A stretch of 26,901 nt of DNA from Bacteroidota bacterium (GCA_023458415.1 JAEWZO010000010.1:1-26901); one strand, 5' to 3'; counted from the stretch's first letter, positions 7,228-15,239 are shown. The notes: generated by a model not told the origin, from the sequence alone. Numbers and translations: made by a program.

Positions 7228-7846
7228 GAAGGATAATTTTATTTCGACCGAGTTGAACGCGGCCGTTTTCTTCAAGCTGTTTCAAAAGGCGCGAAACTAC
7301 AGCTCTTGCTGTTCCAAGTTCGTTGGCAAGCTGTTCGTGAGTGATAATAATAGTATTGGAATTTGTGAGCTCCGATTTTTTTTGCAGAAGTTCCAGAAGA
7401 CGTTCATCAACTTTCCGGAAAGCAATTGCATTAACTACATCCAGAAGTTCTTCAAACCTTTTATGGTACAGTCGGAAAATATAATCGAGCCATTCGGGAT
7501 GGTCCTTGATAAAAAGAGAAACTTTATCAACGGGCAAAAACAGAATTTCCGCATCCTCTTCCACTTCTGCCCTTACTTTACTGGTTTCATTATGAAGCCC
7601 ACCAAGAAATGACATGATGCAACTTTCGCCGGATTTGATGTAATATAAAAGGATTTCTCTTCCATCTTCTTCCGTGCGAATCACCTTCAAAGCACCCTGC
7701 ATTACAATTGGAATTGCACGGATGTAAGAACCTTCGGCAACCAACGTATCACCAACGTTGAATAATTTTGCAGTACCGTATTGATGTAGTTTTTCCACCA
7801 GTTCGGGTGAACCCTGAAATTCCTCTATTTCTCTCAGCTTTTCCAT
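7223..7846 (-). CDS. Crp/Fnr-family transcriptional regulator
   Basis: A 207-aa activator-type regulator. A cyclic-nucleotide-binding-like beta barrel (about 15-120; VGDTLVAEGS, LLYYIKSGESCIMSF) is joined by a long helix to a winged helix-turn-helix (about 165-207; THEQLANELGTARAVVSRLL). It lacks the N-terminal cysteines of oxygen-sensing FNR and has only one cysteine, Cys76, in the barrel, so it is neither a classical Fe-S FNR nor clearly a cAMP binder. It is the first gene of the sulfur block, and the 19-bp word before tauE begins at its own stop codon. A role sensing a sulfur signal and activating the two downstream promoters is a reasonable hypothesis. Confidence 0.93.
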   Translation of the reverse strand: MEKLREIEEFQGSPELVEKLHQYGTAKLFNVGDTLVAEGSYIRAIPIVMQGALKVIRTEEDGREILLYYIKSGESCIMSFLGGLHNETSKVRAEVEEDAEILFLPVDKVSLFIKDHPEWLDYIFRLYHKRFEELLDVVNAIAFRKVDERLLELLQKKSELTNSNTIIITHEQLANELGTARAVVSRLLKQLEENGRVQLGRNKIILL

Positions 7847-7850
7847 TCAT

Positions 7851-7858
7851 CAAAGATA
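7851..7858 (-). promoter_or_regulatory. Regulator gene -7 box (TATCTTTG)
   Basis: On the minus strand a perfect TATCTTTG ends only 4 nt before the regulator ATG, so its mRNA would start at or next to the start codon (leaderless). The gene lacks the 19-bp word found at its two putative target promoters. Confidence 0.5.
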
Positions 7859-7924
7859 CTGATTTGTTCTGGCGCATGAAAAATGGTGAATTACATTCGG
7901 CTATGAAATCCCGATTCAAATTAC

Positions 7925-7932
7925 TATTTTTG
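7925..7932 (+). promoter_or_regulatory. GNAT gene -7 box (TATTTTTG)
   Basis: TATTTTTG matches TAnnTTTG and ends 12 nt before the ATG at 7945. This supports the short start of the acetyltransferase and a promoter divergent from the regulator gene. No clear TTG -33 element was seen. Confidence 0.45.
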
Positions 7933-7944
7933 AAAAAAATCAGC

Positions 7945-8421
7945 ATGACATTTCAGATTCGGGAAGCCACACCATCAGATTCTCAGGTTATTTTCAGTTT
8001 AATTCAGCAACTTGCTGTTTATGAAAAACTGGAAAATGAAGTCGTGACAACTGCCGAAGAACTGGAAAATCAAATATTCAAAAATAAATATGCCCACGTT
8101 TTGATTGCGGAAGAAAAGGGAATTCCTGTAGGTTTTGCCCTGTATTTTTTTAATTTTTCAACTTTTGTCGGAAAGCCCGGTCTTTATCTGGAAGATCTTT
8201 TTGTTGAACCTGAACACCGTGGGAAAGGCTATGGAAAGAAGCTTCTAATCGAACTGGCAAAAATTGCTGTGAAAAAGCAATGTGGCCGAATGGAATGGAG
8301 CGTACTCGACTGGAACCAACCCGCCATCGATTTCTATAAATCATTACAGGCAAAACCTATGGACGAATGGACAGTTTTCCGCCTGACTGAAAATGATATC
8401 TTTCAACTTTCAAAAAGCTAA
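7945..8421 (+). CDS. GNAT-family N-acetyltransferase (SSAT-like)
   Basis: A 158-aa acetyl-CoA-dependent acetyltransferase. LYLEDLFVEPEHRGKGYGKKLL contains the acetyl-CoA pyrophosphate-binding motif (RGKGYG), followed by MEWSVLDWNQPAIDFYKSL, typical of the diamine/spermidine acetyltransferase-like subgroup. The frame is open back to 7768, but those codons overlap the divergent regulator gene and the domain begins with FQIREATPSD right after the ATG at 7945, so the short start is chosen. The stop lies 2 nt before the ClC start, suggesting coupled translation. The real acceptor (polyamine, lysine or another amine) cannot be told from the sequence. Confidence 0.88.
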   Translation: MTFQIREATPSDSQVIFSLIQQLAVYEKLENEVVTTAEELENQIFKNKYAHVLIAEEKGIPVGFALYFFNFSTFVGKPGLYLEDLFVEPEHRGKGYGKKLLIELAKIAVKKQCGRMEWSVLDWNQPAIDFYKSLQAKPMDEWTVFRLTENDIFQLSKS

Positions 8422-8423
8422 CC

Positions 8424-9824
8424 GTGAAGAAATTCATCAGATTATTTAGAAGGAAATTAAAAATTGCCTTCGACAATATGCAGAACGAGCAGCTGAAACA
8501 CAACATGCTGCAGGCTGTTCCGTTCTGGATTGCCTCTTTCCTTACCGGTGTAGCTGCTGTGATGTATGCAAAACTTTTTGAGTGGGGTGAAGAATTACTG
8601 GGGATTATCCTGAAATGGAACGATTGGGCTATTTTCATTATTTCGCCTATTGCTTTCGTACTTTCTTGGTGGCTGGTAAAAAGATTTGCGCCTTATGCGA
8701 AAGGCAGTGGAATTCCGCAGGTAATGGCCGCTGTTGAACTGGCTAACCCACGACACCGTTTTAAAATAAAATATCTTCTGAGTTTTAAAATTATCATTAT
8801 CAAAGTGGTTTCCAGTATTGTGATGGTGATTGGTGGTGGAGCAATCGGCCGTGAAGGTCCAACCATTCAAATTGCGGGATCTATTTTCCGGTTTGTGAAT
8901 CAGATGCTGCCGAAATGGTGGCCAAAAATTTCCATCAGAAATATGATTATGACGGGTGCAGCCGCCGGACTTTCTGCAGCTTTCAACACTCCGATGGGAG
9001 GAATTGTTTTCGCGGTTGAAGAACTGGCTAAAATTCACCTTAATTATTTTAAGACAGCACTTTTTACCGCTGTAATTATTGCGGGATTAACGGCACAATG
9101 GCTTGCAGGATCGTATTTATATCTTGGCTATCCCAGAACTGCGGGTGTAACAGTTAATATAATTTTTCCGGTAATAGCCGTATCTCTCGTTTGTGGAATT
9201 TTAAGCAGCTACCTTTCTGTAATCATGCTTAGAATCAACAAATGGAAAGCCAGAAAACTGAAAACCAATACTCAGAATATTGTATTTCTGGTGGCAAGTG
9301 CGCTCATACTTTCAACTTTGGCTTACTTCTACAGCTGGGAAATTTTGGGCTCAGGAAAAGGAATTATGGATCGCGTACTTTTTACTGATGATAAATCTGA
9401 AGCGTGGTACGTTCCTTTTTTTCGTATGATTGGGCCGGCTCTTTCCTTTACATCCGGCGGTGCAGGTGGAATTTTTGCGCCGGCTCTAAGTGCAGGCGCA
9501 AGTTTTGGTGCATTCTTTTCCGGAATCATGGAGTTGAAAAGCAACGAAACCAACGTCATCATACTTGCGGGAATGGTCGCCTTTCTTACAGGAATAACAA
9601 GAGCGCCATTTACCTCAGCAATTCTTGTTTTGGAAATGACAGACCGCCACTCCCTTATTTTCTACCTTATGCTCTCAGGAATGGTTTCTTCATTGGTGGC
9701 AATGATGAACAGCAGATATTCGCTTTATGCAAGTCTGAAAGAAACCTATCTCCAGGAACTGGACGAAAAATCTAAAAAGAAAAAAATAAATCTGAGCGAT
9801 CTGAAGAAAAACGGTTCTACTTGA
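8424..9824 (+). CDS. ClC-family chloride channel / H+ antiporter
   Basis: A 466-aa inner-membrane protein with the ClC anion-site motifs in order: GSGIP (94-98), GREGP (142-146, with gating Glu144) and GGAGGIFAPAL. The AVEEL segment after NTPMGGIVF retains the internal proton-relay glutamate region of ClC antiporters, so H+-coupled Cl- exchange is more likely than a passive channel. There are no C-terminal CBS domains. The start is GTG, 2 nt after the GNAT stop, and the first residues form a basic cytoplasmic helix (KKFIRLFRRKLK). An ATG at codon 19 is a possible alternative. Its partnership with the acetyltransferase is unexplained. Confidence 0.92.
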   Translation: MKKFIRLFRRKLKIAFDNMQNEQLKHNMLQAVPFWIASFLTGVAAVMYAKLFEWGEELLGIILKWNDWAIFIISPIAFVLSWWLVKRFAPYAKGSGIPQVMAAVELANPRHRFKIKYLLSFKIIIIKVVSSIVMVIGGGAIGREGPTIQIAGSIFRFVNQMLPKWWPKISIRNMIMTGAAAGLSAAFNTPMGGIVFAVEELAKIHLNYFKTALFTAVIIAGLTAQWLAGSYLYLGYPRTAGVTVNIIFPVIAVSLVCGILSSYLSVIMLRINKWKARKLKTNTQNIVFLVASALILSTLAYFYSWEILGSGKGIMDRVLFTDDKSEAWYVPFFRMIGPALSFTSGGAGGIFAPALSAGASFGAFFSGIMELKSNETNVIILAGMVAFLTGITRAPFTSAILVLEMTDRHSLIFYLMLSGMVSSLVAMMNSRYSLYASLKETYLQELDEKSKKKKINLSDLKKNGST

Positions 9825-9890
9825 ATGCCGCCGTAGAAGCATCTATTTCAATTATCACATTCATTGTTGTTATTTATAAACATTATACAA

Positions 9891-9918
9891 TGCAAAATTT
9901 TTTTTAAAAAATTTTGCA
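9891..9918. repeat. Perfect 13-bp inverted repeat overlapping a promoter
   Basis: TGCAAAATTTTTT (9891-9903) and AAAAAATTTTGCA (9906-9918) are perfect reverse complements with a 2-base loop. The right arm contains the TTG -33 element of the promoter for the T9SS protein gene. It may be an operator, an AT-rich hairpin at the end of the ClC transcript, or both. No T-run follows on the plus strand. Confidence 0.6.
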
Positions 9919-9943
9919 TACTATAAATCATTTCATAATTTTG
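9914..9943 (+). promoter_or_regulatory. Promoter of the T9SS protein gene
   Basis: TTG (9914-9916), 19-bp spacer and TAATTTTG (9936-9943) fit the Bacteroidota TTG-N19-TAnnTTTG consensus, 25 nt before the ATG. Confidence 0.75.
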
Positions 9944-9968
9944 ATTCACAATCCAAAAAATCTTTATT

Positions 9969-11849
9969 ATGAAAAAACTTTTATTCCTTGCATCGATGAT
10001 GGCACTGCCTTTCTTCGGAAATGCTCAAACGTATTTTTCTGACAACTTCGATGATGAAGACGTATCAGATTGGACCCGTTATGATGTTGATGGAGACGGT
10101 CTGCATTGGGCAGATTATTTTCAAGTTACGGATGGCGCTGGTACACCTGTAACACCTATATCTTTAATATCCAGATCTTGGCAGCAGACTCCCAAAACTC
10201 CAAATAACTGGATTATTTCGCCAGCTGTTAATTTAACATCTGCCACTGGTAATATTGTACTATCTTGGAAGGTTCAGTGCTCTGCTTCACAGTGGGATCA
10301 AGAACATTATTCCGTTTATGTGGGAACCAGCAGTGATATGGCCTCATTAGAAGCTTCGAGCGTTACCTTTTCGGAAACTTATGATGACCCTGCAGATGCA
10401 GGCACTCAGTATACAAGAACTCTTGATGTAAGCAGTTTCGCCGGTCAAACAATTTACATTGCTTTTCGCCACCATAATGTTACGGATATGGATTTTATAT
10501 CTATTGACGATGTGACAGTGAGAACACCTGCAACCGAAGCTCCGGGATGTGGAACCCAAACAGCTCCGGCTAATGGTGCTGTAGATGTAAACCATGTACA
10601 AACAACATTAACCTGGACTGCACCAACAACCGGCGGAGCAGCGGAAGAGTATGAAGTTTATTTGGATACCAATGCAGATCCTACTACTTTAGTGGCTACA
10701 GTTTCCGGTACATCATATACACCAACAACATTGCTTCCGGATAATACTTACTATTGGAGAATAGTACCTAAAAACACTGCAGGAAGCGCTGAAGGATGTT
10801 CAGTTTCTTCTTTCACTACAGCGTTTGTTGAAATGCCTGATTGTCCGACAATCATAAACCCGGTAAACGGAGCTACAGATGTTGAATATCTTACAGGTGT
10901 TGCTATTAGTTGGTCTGCTGCAACTACCGGAGGCACACCGCTTAGCTACAATGTTTATATTGGAACGGACCAATCTAACCTAGAATTACTTGGAAATATT
11001 ACAGGAACTGCAGCAAACATTACGAATTTATTGCCAAGCACAACTTATTATTGGTATGTAACAGGTGTGAACGATGGCGGTGAATCTCCAGAATGTACTG
11101 TAAATTCTTTCACTACTGTTTCCAGTCCGTTCGAACCATATTGTGGTCCATTGGCGATGTCATTCAGCGTAGAGCCGATTTCCAATGTAAATTTCGCTGG
11201 TATCAACAATGCTTCTAGTCCAATTGTAGGTGAATCTCCAGCTCATGAAGACTTTATTTCAGTAGTAGGAAATGTTACAGCAGGGGAAACTTACGAAATA
11301 AGACTTCAGGGGAATACCGGAGGAAACTACACAAACCGTTTCGCAGTGTTTATCGACTGGAACCAAAATGGTGTACTTAATGATGCAGGCGAAGTTTACG
11401 AAGTAACTCAAACATTAGTTAACTCTACAGGAGAGGATGGAAAAGAATCAGTTCATTCCATCGCTGTTCCAGCTGATGCTCTTGAAGGTGATACAAGAAT
11501 GCGCGTTAAGAAAATCTTTGGAACAAGTAATTACCTTAATCCATGTTTAGGCGCATCATTTGGACAAGCTGAAGATTACACAATTACTGTGGCAACTTTA
11601 GGAGTAAGCAATGCGACTAAAAATGCTCTTCAGGTATATCCAAACCCAGTTGTAGATATGCTGAACATTAATGCCGACAGCAAAGTGAAGTCTGTAAATG
11701 TTTATGATGCAGCCGGTAAACTTGTTTCTTCTCACGTATTAAATGCTGCGAAAAACCAGGTGAACCTAAGCAGACTTTCTGCAGGAGTTTACGTAGTTTC
11801 TGTTGAAACAGAAAAAGGTACGCAAACTGTGAAAGTGATTAAGAAATAA
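9969..11849 (+). CDS. T9SS-secreted adhesin-like protein with fibronectin III and GEVED domains
   Basis: A 626-aa secreted protein. The N-terminus is a signal peptide (KKLLFLASMMALPFFGNAQ, cleavage near residue 20). A jelly-roll cleaved-adhesin-type domain follows (about 21-188; NNWIISPAVNLTS, IAFRHHNVTD, FISIDDVTV), then two fibronectin III-like repeats (about 192-285 and 291-385; NTYYWRIVPKN, TTYYWYVTGVND), a GEVED domain (about 430-545; FAVFIDWNQNGVLNDAGEVYE) and a type A T9SS sorting domain (about 555-626; VYPNPVVDMLNI ... LSAGVYVVSVETEKG). The protein should cross the outer membrane through the gliding-associated secretion system. No protease motif is visible, so surface adhesion or glycan binding is the likely role. 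It has its own strong promoter and a terminator. Confidence 0.9.
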   Translation: MKKLLFLASMMALPFFGNAQTYFSDNFDDEDVSDWTRYDVDGDGLHWADYFQVTDGAGTPVTPISLISRSWQQTPKTPNNWIISPAVNLTSATGNIVLSWKVQCSASQWDQEHYSVYVGTSSDMASLEASSVTFSETYDDPADAGTQYTRTLDVSSFAGQTIYIAFRHHNVTDMDFISIDDVTVRTPATEAPGCGTQTAPANGAVDVNHVQTTLTWTAPTTGGAAEEYEVYLDTNADPTTLVATVSGTSYTPTTLLPDNTYYWRIVPKNTAGSAEGCSVSSFTTAFVEMPDCPTIINPVNGATDVEYLTGVAISWSAATTGGTPLSYNVYIGTDQSNLELLGNITGTAANITNLLPSTTYYWYVTGVNDGGESPECTVNSFTTVSSPFEPYCGPLAMSFSVEPISNVNFAGINNASSPIVGESPAHEDFISVVGNVTAGETYEIRLQGNTGGNYTNRFAVFIDWNQNGVLNDAGEVYEVTQTLVNSTGEDGKESVHSIAVPADALEGDTRMRVKKIFGTSNYLNPCLGASFGQAEDYTITVATLGVSNATKNALQVYPNPVVDMLNINADSKVKSVNVYDAAGKLVSSHVLNAAKNQVNLSRLSAGVYVVSVETEKGTQTVKVIKK

Positions 11850-11873
11850 TTTTTGCTCTTAATATGTTTGAAT

Positions 11874-11896
11874 AGAACCTGCAAAATGCAGGTTCT
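11874..11896 (+). terminator. Terminator after the T9SS protein gene
   Basis: AGAACCTGCA (11874-11883) and TGCAGGTTCT (11887-11896) form a 10-bp perfect stem with an AAA loop, followed by a T-rich stretch. Confidence 0.8.
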
Positions 11897-11920
11897 ACTT
11901 TATTTTAATTTCTTCATTTT

Positions 11921-11951
11921 TTGTGTATTAACAAAAATAGATGTACTTTTG
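11921..11951 (+). promoter_or_regulatory. Promoter of the rpsF-rpsR-rplI operon
   Basis: TTG (11921-11923), 20-bp spacer and TACTTTTG (11944-11951) fit the flavobacterial consensus. The leader to the S6 ATG is about 27 nt. It also shows that the longer open frame beginning at 11853 is not the S6 start. Confidence 0.8.
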
Positions 11952-11984
11952 CACCTCGAAATAATTAACAATTTATTTAACATT

Positions 11985-12326
11985 ATGAACAATTACGAAA
12001 CTGTTTTCATTTTAACTCCCGTTCTATCTGACGCACAGGTGGAGGATGCAGTTAAAAAATTTGAGGACCTTCTTAAGGCTCACAATTGCGAAATCGTTGC
12101 CAGAGAAAACTGGGGACTAAAAAAACTTGCTTACCCTATTCAACTGAAAAAGAATGGGTTCTACACTTTGATCGAGTTCAAAGGTGAAGGAACTGTGGTT
12201 GCAGATCTTGAAACTGCTTACAAGCGTGACGAAAGAGTAATCCGTTACCTTACTACAAAACTTGACAAACACGCAGTAGAATACGCTGTTACAAGAAGAG
12301 CGAAAAACAAAACTGCAAAAGCTTAA
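11985..12326 (+). CDS. rpsF: 30S ribosomal protein S6
   Basis: S6 binds the central domain of 16S rRNA as a heterodimer with S18. The 113-aa protein has the family opening NNYETVFILTPVLSD, NWGLKKLAYPIQLKKNGFY and the conserved DERVIRYLTTKL. The open frame could start at 11853, but those codons lie across the upstream terminator and promoter, so the ATG at 11985 is correct. The gene order S6, S18, L9 is conserved in many bacteria. Confidence 0.97.
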   Translation: MNNYETVFILTPVLSDAQVEDAVKKFEDLLKAHNCEIVARENWGLKKLAYPIQLKKNGFYTLIEFKGEGTVVADLETAYKRDERVIRYLTTKLDKHAVEYAVTRRAKNKTAKA

Positions 12327-12353
12327 TTTTTTAACCCTTAAAATTACAAGACA

Positions 12354-12656
12354 ATGGCAATAGATGAAATGGCAAAACAAGCCTCAGCGGGAGGAGAATC
12401 TGAAGTAAAATTTCTTACTCCGCTTGATATCAATACAAAATCAGAAAAGAAATACTGTAGATTCAAAAAATTCGGAATTAAGCATGTTGATTATAAAGAT
12501 GCTGATTTCCTTCTTCAGTTCGTTAACGAGCAGGGAAAAATTCTTCCAAGAAGATATACGGGGACTTCTTTGAAATACCAAAGAAAAGTATCTGCAGCGA
12601 TCAAGAGAGCAAGACACCTTGCTTTGATGCCGTACGTAGCAGATATGCTTAAATAA
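12354..12656 (+). CDS. rpsR: 30S ribosomal protein S18
   Basis: A 100-aa S18 with the conserved core KKYCRFKKFGIKHVDYKD, ILPRRYTGTSLKYQRKVSAAIKRARHLALMPY. The N-terminus is longer than in Escherichia coli, as is usual in Bacteroidota. It follows rpsF by 27 nt on the same transcript. Its partner in the ribosome is S6. Confidence 0.97.
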   Translation: MAIDEMAKQASAGGESEVKFLTPLDINTKSEKKYCRFKKFGIKHVDYKDADFLLQFVNEQGKILPRRYTGTSLKYQRKVSAAIKRARHLALMPYVADMLK

Positions 12657-12663
12657 AAAAATA

Positions 12664-12694
12664 ATTTCGGGATTCGTGTTACGGGTCCCGAGAT
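12664..12694 (+). other. Hairpin between rpsR and rplI
   Basis: ATTTCGGGA (12664-12672) pairs with TCCCGAGAT (12686-12694), a 9-bp stem with one G-U pair and a 13-nt loop. It is followed by a TTTT and an A-rich stretch rather than a full U-tract, so it is more likely a processing or attenuation element than a strong terminator. Confidence 0.5.
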
Positions 12695-12763
12695 TTTGAA
12701 AAATAAAAAAATCATTAATTGTTGGTTGCAGTAAATGCACCTAACTTAAACAAAAGGACAACA

Positions 12764-13285
12764 ATGGACATTATTCTAAAAAAAGACGTAGAAAACTTAG
12801 GACTTGAGTTCGATACAGTAACAGTAAAGCCGGGTTACGCCAGAAACTTCCTTATTCCACAAGGATATGCTTCTCTTGCAACACCTAAGAACAGAGCTGC
12901 ATTAGCTGCAACTTTGGAAGCAAGAAAAGACGAAGAAGCTAAATTGGTAGCAGACGCACAAGCAAAAGTTGAGCAACTGAAGAAAACAAACATTACTATC
13001 GCTACAAAAGTAGGATCTGGTGATAAGCTTTTCGGTTCTATCAACAATGCAAACCTTGCTGAGGAATTGGCGAAAGCTGGTGTTGAAATCGACAGAAAAT
13101 ACATCAAAATCCCTGGAAACACTATCAAGAGAACTGGTAAATTCTCGGCTCTTGTAAGACTTCACAGAGATGTTGAGTACAACTACGAGTTCGATGTTGT
13201 ATCTGACGCTCCGGTTGAGCCAGCTGCTCCAAAAGCAGAAGCTAAACCTGCTGCAGCTGAAGAAACTACGACAGAAGAAGCTTAA
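12764..13285 (+). CDS. rplI: 50S ribosomal protein L9
   Basis: L9 bridges the base of the L1 stalk with a long helix. The 173-aa protein begins with the N-terminal RNA-binding domain (MDIILKKDVENLG, VTVKPGYARNFLIPQGYASLAT), continues through an Ala/Lys-rich connecting helix (about 45-75) and the C-terminal domain (KLFGSINNANLAEEL), and ends in an Ala/Glu-rich tail of about 22 residues (PVEPAAPKAEAKPAAAEE...). A TTG-initiated extension to 12719 is open but lacks homology; the ATG at 12764 is chosen. It is the last gene of the operon, followed by a strong terminator. Confidence 0.97.
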   Translation: MDIILKKDVENLGLEFDTVTVKPGYARNFLIPQGYASLATPKNRAALAATLEARKDEEAKLVADAQAKVEQLKKTNITIATKVGSGDKLFGSINNANLAEELAKAGVEIDRKYIKIPGNTIKRTGKFSALVRLHRDVEYNYEFDVVSDAPVEPAAPKAEAKPAAAEETTTEEA

Positions 13286-13308
13286 TCTTACAGATTACAA
13301 AAATACTT

Positions 13309-13337
13309 AAAACCGATTCAATTGAATCGGTTTTTTT
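13309..13337. terminator. Terminator after rplI
   Basis: AAAACCGATTCAA pairs with TTGAATCGGTTTT (13309-13334, a perfect 26-nt palindrome), followed by a run of seven T in total. It can also act on the minus strand to end the small membrane-protein gene. Confidence 0.9.
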
Positions 13338-13356
13338 GTTGCTATTTCATAAGGAG

Positions 13357-13533
13357 CTAAAACAAAATAACCAGAATGCAAAAAGCTATTCCAAAATAAA
13401 GTTTGAATAATTCACCCAAATCTACTGGTCCAGCTTCTCTGTCTTTCAGGTACTTTTTCTTTCTTACTAATTGAAAAATTAAAGATACTCCCAACAATGC
13501 GAAAAATACGATTAAAGAATATTTGGTTTCCAA
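13357..13533 (-). CDS. Small (58 aa) two-segment membrane protein, TTG start
   Basis: This short minus-strand gene has no ATG. From a TTG at 13531-13533 it encodes 58 residues: a first hydrophobic segment (YSLIVFFALLGVSLIFQLV, about 5-23), a basic loop (RKKKYLKDREAGPVDLGE) and a second hydrophobic segment (LFKLYFGIAFCILVILF, about 42-58), ending in TAG at 13357-13359. The regular hydrophobic/charged layout and the placement between two terminators support a real gene. I do not recognise a named family; I predict an inner-membrane hairpin. It follows the GltB-like gene on the same strand but after that gene's terminator. Confidence 0.7.
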   Translation of the reverse strand: METKYSLIVFFALLGVSLIFQLVRKKKYLKDREAGPVDLGELFKLYFGIAFCILVILF

Positions 13534-13553
13534 CAGTCTTACTTGATTTGAAT

Positions 13554-13584
13554 AAAAAACCCCGCAGATTGTTCAGCAGGATTT
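13554..13584 (-). terminator. Terminator after the GltB-like gene
   Basis: On the minus strand AAATCCTGC and GCGGGGTTT form a 9-bp stem (two G-U pairs) with a 10-nt loop, followed by more T. It ends the transcript of the FMN protein 5 nt after its stop codon. Confidence 0.7.
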
Positions 13585-13588
13585 CATT

Positions 13589-15106
13589 TTAGTATTTTGC
13601 TTTGTCTTTTACATTACCCAAAATATCCGGGAAGTACAAATCAGCAAGATGCTCAAATTCATCGCCCCGCATAAACATCGTAGCATCCACTTCTTCATAA
13701 GAATCTTTTCCTGCAGCTGCAATCAGTTCATTACACATATGCAGTGTATTTTTGTGGAAATGATAAACTCTCTCGCTTTTGTCCGTAACATCCAGACCTT
13801 TAATCAGCATTTTATCCTGTGTAGCTACACCTGTCGGACAGTTGTTTGAATTACACCTCAACGCCTGAATACAACCCAGCGCAAACATAAATCCTCTTGC
13901 ATTATTACACATGTCCGCTCCCATCGCAATGGCGCGAAGAATATCGAGACTGGTCAATACTTTTCCGCTCGCAATAATTCTGATTTTTTTACGAAGATTA
14001 TAGCTTTCTAAAGTTCTGTTCACAAAGATGAGGGCAGGTTCAAGCGGCATTCCTACTCCATCAGAAAATTCTGGTGGTGCAGCTCCGGTTCCTCCTTCAG
14101 CTCCATCAATCGTAATAAAGTCAGGATAGATTTTGAGGACGTTCATTTGCACACAAATTTCTTCAAACTCACGCGTTTCACCAATACACAGTTTGAAACC
14201 AATTGGTTTCCCGCCGGAAAGCTCTCTCAACTGCTGAACAAACTTCAGTAAACCGGCAGCATCAGAAAAAGCCGAATGTGAAGGCGGAGAAATAATCGTC
14301 ATTCCAGGAGTTACGTGACGAATCGCTGCAATTTCAGGTGTATTTTTAGATCCCGGTAAAACTCCGCCATGTCCAGGTTTAGCACCTTGCGAAAGTTTTA
14401 TTTCAATCATTTTTACATTCTCGATTTTCGATTTTTCAGCAAAAAGTTCGGCTGAAAACTTACCTTCATCATCACGACATCCGAAATATCCTGTTCCAAT
14501 TTGCCAGCAAAGATCTCCTCCCTGTAAATGGTACGGGGAAATCCCACCTTCACCGGTATTATGGTAAAAGTTACCTTTCTTTGCTCCTCTGTTCAACGAA
14601 ATCTGTGCGCGGTCGCTTAATGAGCCAAAACTCATGGCCGAAATGTTAAATAGCGATGCACTGTATTTCTTTGTACACTGGTCTCCACCAACTACAACTC
14701 TTGGAAGTTCCTCTTTAGGAGACTTCGCATATATGGAATGTTTTATTCCTTCATATTTTCTATGGTTAACTTCCAACTGTGTTCCGAAAGCTACTGTATC
14801 ACCAAGGTTTTTTGCACGACGATACGCCGCAGAACGCTGGTTACGAGGAAAAGGTTTCCCATCGGTTTCGCGCTCGATGAAATACTGTTGCATTTCGGGA
14901 GAAATACTTTCAAAAAAGTAACGGAAATATCCCAGAACAGGAAAGTTTCTCAGAATGGCATGTTTTGTCTGGAAACTGTTGTAAATCCCCACTCCATACA
15001 GCACTGTTAACAGAATTGGAATCCAGTAATGCGCCCGGATTAGAATAGCGACTACCCACGTTAAAACCAAAAGTACAATCCCGTACCTAATGAATTTATC
15101 TCTCAT
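13589..15106 (-). CDS. Membrane-anchored FMN-binding glutamate synthase-like protein
   Basis: A 505-aa protein made of the synthase half of GltB without the glutaminase or FAD parts. Two N-terminal transmembrane helices (about 6-45) anchor it to the membrane. The TIM-barrel shows NTGEGGISPYH, KPGHGGVLPG, IDGAEGGTGAAP (FMN and 2-oxoglutarate site) and the 3Fe-4S ligand motif CIQALRCNSNNC with spacing C-x5-C-x4-C, followed by PTGVATQD. The family is known as FMN-binding glutamate synthase-related protein; its physiological reaction is not settled, and ammonia- rather than glutamine-dependent chemistry or another oxidoreduction is possible because no amidotransferase domain is present. It is monocistronic and divergent from the DUF4197 gene. 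Confidence 0.9.
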   Translation of the reverse strand: MRDKFIRYGIVLLVLTWVVAILIRAHYWIPILLTVLYGVGIYNSFQTKHAILRNFPVLGYFRYFFESISPEMQQYFIERETDGKPFPRNQRSAAYRRAKNLGDTVAFGTQLEVNHRKYEGIKHSIYAKSPKEELPRVVVGGDQCTKKYSASLFNISAMSFGSLSDRAQISLNRGAKKGNFYHNTGEGGISPYHLQGGDLCWQIGTGYFGCRDDEGKFSAELFAEKSKIENVKMIEIKLSQGAKPGHGGVLPGSKNTPEIAAIRHVTPGMTIISPPSHSAFSDAAGLLKFVQQLRELSGGKPIGFKLCIGETREFEEICVQMNVLKIYPDFITIDGAEGGTGAAPPEFSDGVGMPLEPALIFVNRTLESYNLRKKIRIIASGKVLTSLDILRAIAMGADMCNNARGFMFALGCIQALRCNSNNCPTGVATQDKMLIKGLDVTDKSERVYHFHKNTLHMCNELIAAAGKDSYEEVDATMFMRGDEFEHLADLYFPDILGNVKDKAKY

Positions 15107-15239
15107 TTTTAAATGTTATGAATAAAATCAAAAATACCTAAAATAAATGATAAAAAAGACCAAACAGCGTATTCCTGAAATATTTCGATTTTTTTTGGCT
15201 TAAAATTTGACTTCAACGTTTTAATAAAAATCTTCCGCT

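Noticed and set aside
7223..7846. Classical oxygen-sensing FNR
   Set aside because: The N-terminal Fe-S cysteines are absent; only Cys76 exists.
7768..7944. Extension of the GNAT protein to 7768
   Set aside because: It would overlap the divergent regulator gene and its promoter; the domain starts after 7945.
11853..11984. Long N-terminal extension of S6
   Set aside because: The codons span a terminator and a consensus promoter; S6 homology begins at 11985.
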